Of a stretch of DNA of 64,000 nucleotides, positions 18,820 through 27,035 are shown in pieces. Below the pieces are notes generated by a model that saw only the letters and a program-made list of their open reading frames with translations, searched no databases and had not been told where the DNA came from. Position 1 is the stretch's first letter. Every line of letters starts with the position of its first letter. Source of the stretch: Saprospira grandis (lineage in GTDB: Bacteria > Bacteroidota > Bacteroidia > Chitinophagales > Saprospiraceae); the NCBI RefSeq assembly GCF_027594745.1, contig NZ_CP110854.1, forward strand, positions 930,001 through 994,000, read 5' to 3'. The translations under genes were made by a program, and so were the position numbers.

Positions 18820-20307
18820 ATGTCAGAAAAGCAAGAAATAACACAATCCCAATTAGAGCAATACCTAGCCAAGGCTGCATGGATTTTAAAAGGGCCTGTA
18901 GATGCCTCTGATTTTAAGATATACATCTTTCCTTTACTCTTCTTTAAAAGAATCTCTGATGTATGGGATGAGGAATATAAAATAGCTCTGGAAGAATCGG
19001 GTGGAGATGAAGAATACGCTAATCTTCCAGAATTTCATCGCTTTGAGATTCCCGAAGGTTGTCATTGGAGAGATGTAAGAGGTACAACTCAGCATGTAGG
19101 GCTAGCCATACAAAAAGCGCTAAGAGGCATTGAAAAGGCCAACCATGACTACCTCTCTGATATTTTTGGAGATGCACAATGGTCTAATAGTGCTAAATTA
19201 TCGGATGAGCTACTCGTCAATTTGATTGAGCATTTTTCAGCCTATGAGCTTTCTAACAGTTTGGTAGATGCTGATATTTTAGGAAAAGCCTATGAATATC
19301 TGATCAAGCATTTTGCAGATTTGACCAATAAAAAGGCTGGAGAATTTTATACTCCTCGAAATGTGGTTCGTTTGATGGGGTTGATCATTGATCCTCATGC
19401 GAAAGAAAGCATCTATGATCCTGCTTGTGGTACGGGGGGAATGTTATTAGAGTGCATTCATCACCTAAAAGAAAAGGGTGAGGATTATAGAACATTGAAG
19501 CTTTATGGACAAGAGAAAAACTTGACTTCTTCCTCTATTGCTAGGATGAATATGTTTTTACATGGTCTTCAGGATTTTGATATTGTCCGAGATGACACCT
19601 TACGCACCCCTGGCTTTATTGAATATGATAGTTTAAAGACTTTTGATTGTGTAATTGCCAATCCGCCCTTCTCTTTGAAAGCTTGGGGAGCTGAAAACTG
19701 GGTAAATGATCCTTGGGGGCGTAATATAGCGGGTACACCTCCTAAGGGGAATGCTGATATGGCTTGGGTACAGCATATGATTAAATCTATGAAACCTAAG
19801 ACTGGGCGAATGGCTGTAGTCTTGCCACATGGGGTTCTCTTTCGAAAAGGCAGTGAGGGTAAAATTAGAAAAGTACTTTTAGAAGAGGACTTAGTAGAAG
19901 CTGTAATTGGTTTGGGGGCAAATATTTTTTATGGAACGCAACTAGCGGCCTGTATTTTAGTCTTCAAGGCTCAAAAGGAAGAAAAGAAAAAGGACAAGGT
20001 CATCTTTATAGATGGTTCAGATCAAATCCGCATAGGTCGAGCGCAAAACTTTCTAGATCAGGAGCACATCAAACAGCTCTTTGCTTGGTATCGGGACTAT
20101 GAGGATGTAGAAAACTATGTAAAAGTGGCTAGTATGGAAGAGCTCAAAGAGAATGACTACAACCTCAACATTCCGCTTTATGTCGAAAAAATCATTGAAG
20201 ACAACCTTCCTTCTGTGGAAGAAGCTATGGCTGATTTAAAAACGGCTTGGCAAGAGAGTTTAGATGCGGAAGAACATTTTAAGAAGATTTTGAAAACATT
20301 CCTCTAA
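18820..20307 (+). CDS. hsdM: Type I restriction-modification methyltransferase subunit, first copy
   Basis: The protein has 495 residues. It has the HsdM N-terminal helical domain (about 1-150) and an N6-adenine methyltransferase domain with motif I DPACGTGGM (about residue 200) and catalytic motif IV NPPF (about 280). With HsdS it should methylate adenine in a bipartite target and protect host DNA; with HsdR the complex cleaves unmodified DNA. It heads an operon of seven co-directional frames with gaps of 4-125 bp. A second, divergent HsdM lies two genes downstream, which is unusual because type I systems normally have one hsdM. Confidence 0.93.
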   Translation: MSEKQEITQSQLEQYLAKAAWILKGPVDASDFKIYIFPLLFFKRISDVWDEEYKIALEESGGDEEYANLPEFHRFEIPEGCHWRDVRGTTQHVGLAIQKALRGIEKANHDYLSDIFGDAQWSNSAKLSDELLVNLIEHFSAYELSNSLVDADILGKAYEYLIKHFADLTNKKAGEFYTPRNVVRLMGLIIDPHAKESIYDPACGTGGMLLECIHHLKEKGEDYRTLKLYGQEKNLTSSSIARMNMFLHGLQDFDIVRDDTLRTPGFIEYDSLKTFDCVIANPPFSLKAWGAENWVNDPWGRNIAGTPPKGNADMAWVQHMIKSMKPKTGRMAVVLPHGVLFRKGSEGKIRKVLLEEDLVEAVIGLGANIFYGTQLAACILVFKAQKEEKKKDKVIFIDGSDQIRIGRAQNFLDQEHIKQLFAWYRDYEDVENYVKVASMEELKENDYNLNIPLYVEKIIEDNLPSVEEAMADLKTAWQESLDAEEHFKKILKTFL

Positions 20308-20311
20308 GAAA

Positions 20312-20962
20312 ATGACTAATCAAGAATTTATAGATAAAATTATCGCAGAATATAAGAAAGCCAGAAACCTCATTCATACAGATGGAGGCTATAGGATAAC
20401 TCGGGGACTTAGCCATTCCATTTCAGGAAGTGCAGAAGACCTTTTTGCGCTATTCATTGCCCAACAACTTGATGATGAATCATTGCACTTTATTGTGGAC
20501 AAAACCACTACGATTAGGTTTTCTAGACACAAAAAATCTACTAGTTTCAGGCCCGATTTAATGATTTTAAAAGAGAATGTTTTAACTAATTATTTTGATC
20601 TTAAAACTGATTTGGGCTGGAAACGAGATCTATCAAAATATTTAGAAGCGAAAAATACGCTTATTAAGAACTTAATCCATAAGAAGAATTCAGATTTTTG
20701 GATCAACTGGGAGAGCAAACAGACAATAAAGGCATCTAAAGACTTAAAGTATCAAATAGTTGTATTGTCTGGTAAAAATATTTCTGAAAAACAATTAGCG
20801 GCTAACATTGAAAAAGCCGCCTCTCTCCCCTATGTTGAGATGTATATTTTAACTGATGGACAGCATCTTAACTATTATCATGATAATGAAGCAAAGCTGA
20901 TCAAAATCAAGAAAGAAGAGTTTGATCGATTGAAAGAACATACAAAGTCTATGGTAGGCTAA
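20312..20962 (+). CDS. Small PD-(D/E)XK-like protein inserted in the type I operon
   Basis: The protein has 216 residues. FRPDLMILKENVL followed by YFDLKTD gives D...D-x-K at about residues 80-97, the layout of a PD-(D/E)XK nuclease core. Helices surround it, and HFIVDKTTTIRFSR is a plausible beta strand before the core. I know no family name for it. It begins 4 bp after the first HsdM and ends 11 bp before the second, so it is made with the restriction complex. It could be an extra nuclease or a binding module without activity. Confidence 0.55.
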   Translation: MTNQEFIDKIIAEYKKARNLIHTDGGYRITRGLSHSISGSAEDLFALFIAQQLDDESLHFIVDKTTTIRFSRHKKSTSFRPDLMILKENVLTNYFDLKTDLGWKRDLSKYLEAKNTLIKNLIHKKNSDFWINWESKQTIKASKDLKYQIVVLSGKNISEKQLAANIEKAASLPYVEMYILTDGQHLNYYHDNEAKLIKIKKEEFDRLKEHTKSMVG

Positions 20963-20973
20963 AAAATATAAAC

Positions 20974-22434
20974 ATGACCCAACAACAACTCGAAAAATAT
21001 CTCTGGGGTGCGGCCACCTACCTACGTGGCACCATCGATGCGGGGGACTACAAGCAATACATCTTTCCTTTATTATTTTACAAGCGAATTTGTGATGTAT
21101 GGGATGAGGAATATGAAGAAGCCCTAGCAGAAAGTGATGGGGATTTGGAATATGCCGCCTTTGCAGAAAACCACCGCTTTCAGTTGGCCGAAGGGGCCCA
21201 TTGGAAAGAGGTGAGAGCTGTAACAACGAATGTAGGTCTTGCTTTGCAAAAAGCCATGCGAGAGATTGAAAAAGCCAATCCCGATACCCTTTATGGCATC
21301 TTTGGAGATGCCAACTGGAGCAATAAAAACCGATTGAGTGATGAAACCTTGCTCAATCTGATTGAGCATTATTCGCAGGAAAAGCTGAACATGAAAAACG
21401 TCTCCGATGATAAATTGGGGAATGCTTATGAGTACCTCATCAAGCAGTTTGCTGATGATAGTGGACATACTGCAGCAGAGTTCTATACCAATCGTACGGT
21501 AGTCAAGTTGATGACCTTGATTATGGATCCTAAAGCTGGGGAGAGCGTCTATGATCCTACCTGTGGCTCTGGGGGACTCTTATTGAACTGTGCCCTACAT
21601 CTAAAATCTGAAGGCAAAGAATACCGTAGCCTCAAGCTCTACGGGCAAGAGATCAATCTCATTACTTCTGCGATTGCTCGGATGAATATGTTTATGCATG
21701 GGATAGAGGACTTTCATATTGTGCGGGGAGATACCCTTTCTGATCCTGCCTTTATGCAAGATGATGCCCTGCAAAAATTTAATGTAATTCTGGCCAATCC
21801 GCCTTATTCCATCAAACAATGGGATCGTTCTAGCTTTGAGAATGATCCTTGGGGGCGTAATATCTGGGGGACTCCGCCGCAGGGTTGTGCGGATTATGCT
21901 TTTGAGCAGCATGTTCAGCAGAGTTTAGATGAGGACAATGGCCGTTCCATATGTTTATGGCCTCATGGTATATTATTTCGTGATAATGAAAAGTTGATGC
22001 GTAAGGAAATGATAAAGACCGATACTATAGATTGTATCATTGCTTTAGGCAAAAATTTATTTTACAATTCATCAATGGAATCTGCACTGTTAATTAGGAG
22101 AACTAATAAGGATAAAAAGAAAATTGGAAAAATTTTATTCATCAATGCATTTGACCAAGTAAAAGACGAAAAAACTATCTCATATCTCCTTGACAAACAC
22201 ATTAACAATATATATAAGGCATATAAAGATTACAAGGATGTTGATGGTTTCGCTAAAGTTGTAACAAATGAAGAAATTCTGAAAAACGATGGTTCTCTTC
22301 TTGTAACTAAATATGTCAAATCATCTCGTCTTGTCGAAGATAATATTCTGTCCTTATCAGAAGCCTATAAACAATGGAATGTATCTGGAGAAAGATTAAA
22401 AGATCATATGACTAAATTGCTAAATGAACTATAA
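20974..22434 (+). CDS. hsdM: Type I restriction-modification methyltransferase subunit, second copy
   Basis: The protein has 486 residues and is clearly paralogous to the first HsdM. They share the layout LEQYL(A/W)xAAxxLxG, YIFPLLFxKRI, DVWDEEY. It has motif I DPTCGSGGLL (about 193) and motif IV NPPY (about 274). The last third (from about nucleotide 21960) is visibly more AT-rich than the first two thirds, suggesting recombination inside the gene. Its stop overlaps the HsdS start by one base (TAATG), so this HsdM is the one coupled to HsdS. The intact catalytic motifs suggest both HsdM copies are active. Confidence 0.93.
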   Translation: MTQQQLEKYLWGAATYLRGTIDAGDYKQYIFPLLFYKRICDVWDEEYEEALAESDGDLEYAAFAENHRFQLAEGAHWKEVRAVTTNVGLALQKAMREIEKANPDTLYGIFGDANWSNKNRLSDETLLNLIEHYSQEKLNMKNVSDDKLGNAYEYLIKQFADDSGHTAAEFYTNRTVVKLMTLIMDPKAGESVYDPTCGSGGLLLNCALHLKSEGKEYRSLKLYGQEINLITSAIARMNMFMHGIEDFHIVRGDTLSDPAFMQDDALQKFNVILANPPYSIKQWDRSSFENDPWGRNIWGTPPQGCADYAFEQHVQQSLDEDNGRSICLWPHGILFRDNEKLMRKEMIKTDTIDCIIALGKNLFYNSSMESALLIRRTNKDKKKIGKILFINAFDQVKDEKTISYLLDKHINNIYKAYKDYKDVDGFAKVVTNEEILKNDGSLLVTKYVKSSRLVEDNILSLSEAYKQWNVSGERLKDHMTKLLNEL

Positions 22435-23591
22435 TGAAATTAAATGTGGATAAAAAGAACTGGAGGTTTGTAAAGCTAGGAGATGTTGTTACTAAAAAAG
22501 AAGAAAATGATAAGGAAAATGCCAAAAATCGCTTTACTCGTTTTTTAAGAGTAAAAAATCTTAATGTAGAAACTTTACATATTTATTCTTGGGAAGATCA
22601 GGGAAATGTTGAGTTACCTCCAACATTCTACAAAATTTTCAGAAAAGGACAAATACTTTACCCTACTAGAAATCCACATTTACGACGAGCCGCTTTAGCC
22701 TCATTTGATGGTATATGTGGAGAAAAAACATTAACATTAGAACCAAATAACAGTATAGTTGACCCTAGTTTCATTCCATTCCTTTTTCATAGTCAAGCTT
22801 TTTATAATCATACAACATCTGCTATTATTGGATCTACTAATCCTCATGTGAGATGGCGAGATGTCGCCAACTACGAATTCCTCCTCCCCCCTTTAGAGGA
22901 GCAGGGTCGTTTGGCGGAATTGCTTTGGGCGATGGATGCTGTGGTGGAGAGGGAGAAGGGGGTGTTGGAGCGGTTGGAGGTGACTAAAGCAACTATGTTT
23001 AATGAAATGCGCAAATTAAGACAGCGGTCATATGACTTACTAGAAAATCTAAGCCTAAAAATTTCTTCAGGAGGAACTCCAAGTCGGCAAAAATCAAAAA
23101 TATATTTTGAACAAGGAGAAATACACTGGGTAAAAACTAAAGAACTAAATGACGGAATAATATATGATACCGAAGAAAAAATAACTGAAATAGGGCTTAA
23201 AAATTCAAGCGCAAAAATGTATCCAAAGAATACAATTCTCCTAGCAATGTATGGAGCAACTGTAGGAAAACTAGGAGTTATTAACAATACTATGTCCTGT
23301 AATCAAGCATGTTGTGCTATTATACCTAACCTTGAAAAGGTAGACACTTGGTTTTTATTTTACTACCTATTAGCCTTACGAAAAAGGTTAATCTCTCTAT
23401 CTGTAGGATCTGCACAACCTAACATTAGTGCCTCCTTGATAAAGAAATTAAAGATACCATCTATACCTCTAAATGAACAAAAAAAGTTCTCTACTAAATT
23501 ATACTTTATTGATCAAACTGTTAAATCAGTAAAATCTCAAATCACTCACTCCCAATCCTTACAAAAGTCCTTGATTAATCAGATATTTTAA
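22434..23591 (+). CDS. hsdS: Type I restriction-modification specificity subunit
   Basis: The protein has 385 residues. It has two target-recognition domains, about 1-143 (ending NPHVRWRDVANYEFLLPPLE) and about 200-345 (SSGGTPSRQKSKIYFEQGEI, LLAMYGATVGKLG, SAQPNISASLIKKL), joined by a conserved helix that begins EEQGRLAELLWAMDAVVE. Each domain reads one half of the bipartite DNA target. The DNA for the central helix (about 22866-22990) is GC-rich while both flanking domains are AT-rich, which points to exchange of recognition domains. The start is coupled to the upstream HsdM stop. Confidence 0.93.
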   Translation: MKLNVDKKNWRFVKLGDVVTKKEENDKENAKNRFTRFLRVKNLNVETLHIYSWEDQGNVELPPTFYKIFRKGQILYPTRNPHLRRAALASFDGICGEKTLTLEPNNSIVDPSFIPFLFHSQAFYNHTTSAIIGSTNPHVRWRDVANYEFLLPPLEEQGRLAELLWAMDAVVEREKGVLERLEVTKATMFNEMRKLRQRSYDLLENLSLKISSGGTPSRQKSKIYFEQGEIHWVKTKELNDGIIYDTEEKITEIGLKNSSAKMYPKNTILLAMYGATVGKLGVINNTMSCNQACCAIIPNLEKVDTWFLFYYLLALRKRLISLSVGSAQPNISASLIKKLKIPSIPLNEQKKFSTKLYFIDQTVKSVKSQITHSQSLQKSLINQIF

Positions 23592-23714
23592 GTTGGAGTA
23601 ATTTGGCTTATGGCTGTATAGGAGGATAATGTGGAGCTAATTGCCATAACAAAGCGGAGCAAAAAGGCTTATTCTAAGCGCTATAGAATATTAAATGAGG
23701 TAAAAAACACAAAG

Positions 23715-26700
23715 ATGAATCATAATTCTAGTTTAAACATTGTCGACCCTGATGATCCTGCAGAAATTGAAAAAAGGAACAACCGAAAACTTACAGCTGA
23801 TAAAATCAGGCAAATACTTAGTAAGGTTTTAGAACGAAGATCTGCATCAGAAAGAAGATGGATTTGGGAGCTAATGCAAAATGCAAAAGACGTTCCTAAT
23901 AAGTTTGGGAGTGTGTCTATACAAATAGTTCTAGAACCTGAGCAATTAACGTTTAGACATAATGGGAATCCTTTCTCATTAAAGAATATTTTCAGTTTGA
24001 TCCAACAAGTAAGTTCAAAGGATTCTACAAACCAGAATGAATCAGTAACAGGTAAGTTTGGGACGGGTTTCATAAGCACGCACCTTCTTTCAGAAATCAT
24101 AAAAGTTAAAGGTGTTGTAAGGCATAAAAATACACATCGGTCTTTTGAGGTATTACTAGATCGAAAAGGAGACACTAGTGAGGAACTTTTACCCAAAATT
24201 GAAAAGGCACTAGATAAAATTAGGCAGATAGAAGACAACAATCTCTATCCGATCTTTCATGACTATGAGGAGCAGAGAACAGAAAGTGATTATGATACAG
24301 CCTTTATTTATGAGTTAAACTCTGAAGCTAGATTTAAGTCTGCTAAAGCTGGGTTAGATGATTTAATCAACACTCTTCCTCAGACTTTAGCTAACTTAAA
24401 AGTAATTAAGAGAGTTGAGGTGCTAGACAGAACTGGAGCAGTAGAAGAAAAGCAAGTCTATGAATGTAGAATTGTTGAAGAAACTGAAATTTTCCGTAAA
24501 GCAACTATTGATATACTAGGAGCTAATAGTAAAAATTTTATATGTTTTCTGTTAGAAAATTTAGTATTGCTTGCAGAGGTAAATAATTTTGGAGAGATGC
24601 AATTACAGGAGGCCTTTGGTAAGCAGCCTTATCTATTCAGAGATTTCCCTTTAATTGGTTCTGAAAAGTTTTATTTTCCATTTATTATCAATGGGTTTAA
24701 ATTCAATCCGACTGAGGACAGAGACGGAATTTTACTACATAGTTTTGAAAGCAATGATGCCAATCAAAATCGTAGCTATATTGAAAAAGCTATAGACGGA
24801 GCTCTTGAATTTTCAAAGTGGTTAATTGATCACAATGCTAAAAATCGCTTTGTTTGTGCGTTTAATCGACTCCCTGATGAAAAGTGGGAGGATCAATCTA
24901 AAGAGTGGTATCTGACCTATCAAAAAGACTGGAGACAGAAATTACTAGATTTACTATTAGTTGAAACAACTCAAGGGATTACGTCTCTAAGAAGGAGTAC
25001 TATACCTAACTATGGCAACCGCCATATAAAACATGAGGTAAAATTTCAATTCTATGATTTGGCTATGCCTATTCTAGGTAAAGATAAGATTCCTAAAAGA
25101 GATCTTTTAATTGACTGGATTGACGTTTTAGGTCCTGAAGGAGAACAAGAAACTTGGGGGATTAACATTCAAACTGACTTAGAGGATCTTCTAAAATTAG
25201 TTGCGAATGCTACTACAAAGGAAGAGCTAAGCCGTCGACATTTTGATTCAATTAGCTCAACTGAAGAATGGTTAAATACTCTTTATGCTTTTTTAACTCA
25301 AGAAAAAAAGACTGAACTCTTTGATCAGTATCAAATTATTCCAAATCAAAACGGTGAATTCAAGTTTATTGGAAGTCTTTATTTGGAAGACAGGGAGTCT
25401 CCTATTCCTGACGTCTTTTTAGATATACTAAAAGATATAGATGGAGATTTGGACTGGCGAGGTGATTTAATTGATAGAAATGTGCGCCTTCCTAATCAAA
25501 ACATTGAAAAAAGGAGTCTAACAGATATAAAGGAGTGTATTAACACTATCCTAAAAAAAAGACAACCCAACAATAACAACGTATTTGAAAATACTTTTTC
25601 AAATCGCCAGGATAGTTTATCCATACTCATACGTTTAACATCTATCGTAGATAAGAGACCTACAAATGATGACATAAGAGCTAATATTTTCAACAAAGCA
25701 AAAGACTTATTCAAGCTTGAGCAGAGTTTTAATATAGTTCCTGGCTCAAAGAATTTCAACTATGAACCAGCTTTAAAACTACTTATTGAAAAGATTAACC
25801 TTAAAATTCAAGAGTACAACAACCTACCTAGACTATCGGCACAGTTGGAGCTAGATATTGAGCCTACTGTATTATGGCTTAATGACTATTTATCTATTTT
25901 ATCCAAGGATACCTATAGCACTCTTCTTAATGTGGGAAATATTATCCCTAATAGAAAAGACGAATTTTGTGCTTATGAGGACATAAAAAGCTTTGGGGAA
26001 GAAGGAGTCCCCTTAAATGATGATCTTATTAAGATATTATATAGACTAGACAACAAGGAAGACTGGGCGCAATTTTTAGTTCGAGACGGTATTACAATAA
26101 AGTTTACAGACAAAAAAACTTTCAATGACTTAGGGGCCACTATTACAGACTTTATCAAACAGATTGAAGTTGAAACTGCAAATGACCCGACATATATCAA
26201 TACCTATAAAGATGCTTTACTAGATCTTATTGATTGGTCTAATGAAAATATTAAGCTAACAAGGGACTATCTTAATGTGTTTGAAGACAAGGCTAAAGAA
26301 ATCTTCTTTAAATTGACCTTAGAGGGAAGTAGTATAAGTATGAACTCTATAAAAATGCTTCAAAATGAAAATAATATTGAATTATTAAATGAGCTATCTA
26401 AGTCAGATATTGACAAACATCAACTAAAAAAAATAATTGAAATTGCAGGTAAACTTGGTAGCTTAGGTAAAATCTTATCACATGCAAAAGAACTACTTGA
26501 CACTGAGGAAGATTTTCAATTCAAGATGAAAATCGGGACTCAGGTCGAAAATATATTTAAAGAGGCTTTAAACAACCAAGGCCTTAACGCAGAAGTAATA
26601 CATCATGGTAAAGGTCCTTTTGACTTAGAAATTAAGAATAGTAACAATAATAAGTCTTTTTTCATTGAGCTCAAGTCTTTTAAACAAGGCTCAACCGCCC

Positions 26701-27023
26701 CTTTACACTTTGCAGAGAGTCAAGCCAATTTTGCAATTCAATCACCTCATAACTATGCAGTTTGTCTATTGGCAAGACCTTCATCTACAGAAGAGATAAC
26801 TATTTCTTACATCCAGCAAGCATCTAAATTTAGAATGTGCTTAACGCCTATTTTTCAAGCTGCACTAAATGATTTAGCGACATTCAACAATATTCTTACT
26901 AAAAATCACCTTCACCTAGTTTTCATGGAATACATTCGTATTAAAGTCAATAAAGACATTATGCTTGAAAACCCCATATCGTTTACTACAATAGTAAGTC
27001 AAATTAAAAATTACCTAGCTTAA
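23715..27023 (+). CDS. GHKL (Hsp90/sacsin-like) ATPase with C-terminal nuclease-like domain
   Basis: From the ATG at 23715 the protein has 1102 residues; a GTG 84 bp upstream is less likely. The N-terminus shows the Bergerat ATP fold: N-box ELMQNAKD (about residue 51), FRHNGNPFS replacing the usual DNGxG, and the lid GKFGTGFISTH (about 112). The centre is long helical sequence without known motifs. The C-terminus has GPFDLEIKNS...SFFIELKSF (about 968-990), a PD-(D/E)XK arrangement like the DUF3883/Mrr-type nuclease fold. ATP-driven conformational change controlling a nuclease is a reasonable inference. The gene is AT-rich and sits between hsdS and hsdR, so it is probably an accessory antiphage protein of this operon. 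Confidence 0.7.
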   Translation: MNHNSSLNIVDPDDPAEIEKRNNRKLTADKIRQILSKVLERRSASERRWIWELMQNAKDVPNKFGSVSIQIVLEPEQLTFRHNGNPFSLKNIFSLIQQVSSKDSTNQNESVTGKFGTGFISTHLLSEIIKVKGVVRHKNTHRSFEVLLDRKGDTSEELLPKIEKALDKIRQIEDNNLYPIFHDYEEQRTESDYDTAFIYELNSEARFKSAKAGLDDLINTLPQTLANLKVIKRVEVLDRTGAVEEKQVYECRIVEETEIFRKATIDILGANSKNFICFLLENLVLLAEVNNFGEMQLQEAFGKQPYLFRDFPLIGSEKFYFPFIINGFKFNPTEDRDGILLHSFESNDANQNRSYIEKAIDGALEFSKWLIDHNAKNRFVCAFNRLPDEKWEDQSKEWYLTYQKDWRQKLLDLLLVETTQGITSLRRSTIPNYGNRHIKHEVKFQFYDLAMPILGKDKIPKRDLLIDWIDVLGPEGEQETWGINIQTDLEDLLKLVANATTKEELSRRHFDSISSTEEWLNTLYAFLTQEKKTELFDQYQIIPNQNGEFKFIGSLYLEDRESPIPDVFLDILKDIDGDLDWRGDLIDRNVRLPNQNIEKRSLTDIKECINTILKKRQPNNNNVFENTFSNRQDSLSILIRLTSIVDKRPTNDDIRANIFNKAKDLFKLEQSFNIVPGSKNFNYEPALKLLIEKINLKIQEYNNLPRLSAQLELDIEPTVLWLNDYLSILSKDTYSTLLNVGNIIPNRKDEFCAYEDIKSFGEEGVPLNDDLIKILYRLDNKEDWAQFLVRDGITIKFTDKKTFNDLGATITDFIKQIEVETANDPTYINTYKDALLDLIDWSNENIKLTRDYLNVFEDKAKEIFFKLTLEGSSISMNSIKMLQNENNIELLNELSKSDIDKHQLKKIIEIAGKLGSLGKILSHAKELLDTEEDFQFKMKIGTQVENIFKEALNNQGLNAEVIHHGKGPFDLEIKNSNNNKSFFIELKSFKQGSTAPLHFAESQANFAIQSPHNYAVCLLARPSSTEEITISYIQQASKFRMCLTPIFQAALNDLATFNNILTKNHLHLVFMEYIRIKVNKDIMLENPISFTTIVSQIKNYLA

Positions 27024-27035
27024 AACAACCCCAAC

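Noticed and set aside
18683..18880. 65-codon minus-strand frame with a hydrophobic stretch
   Set aside because: It overlaps the promoter leader and the first 60 bp of hsdM on the opposite strand and is better explained by the AT-rich leader.
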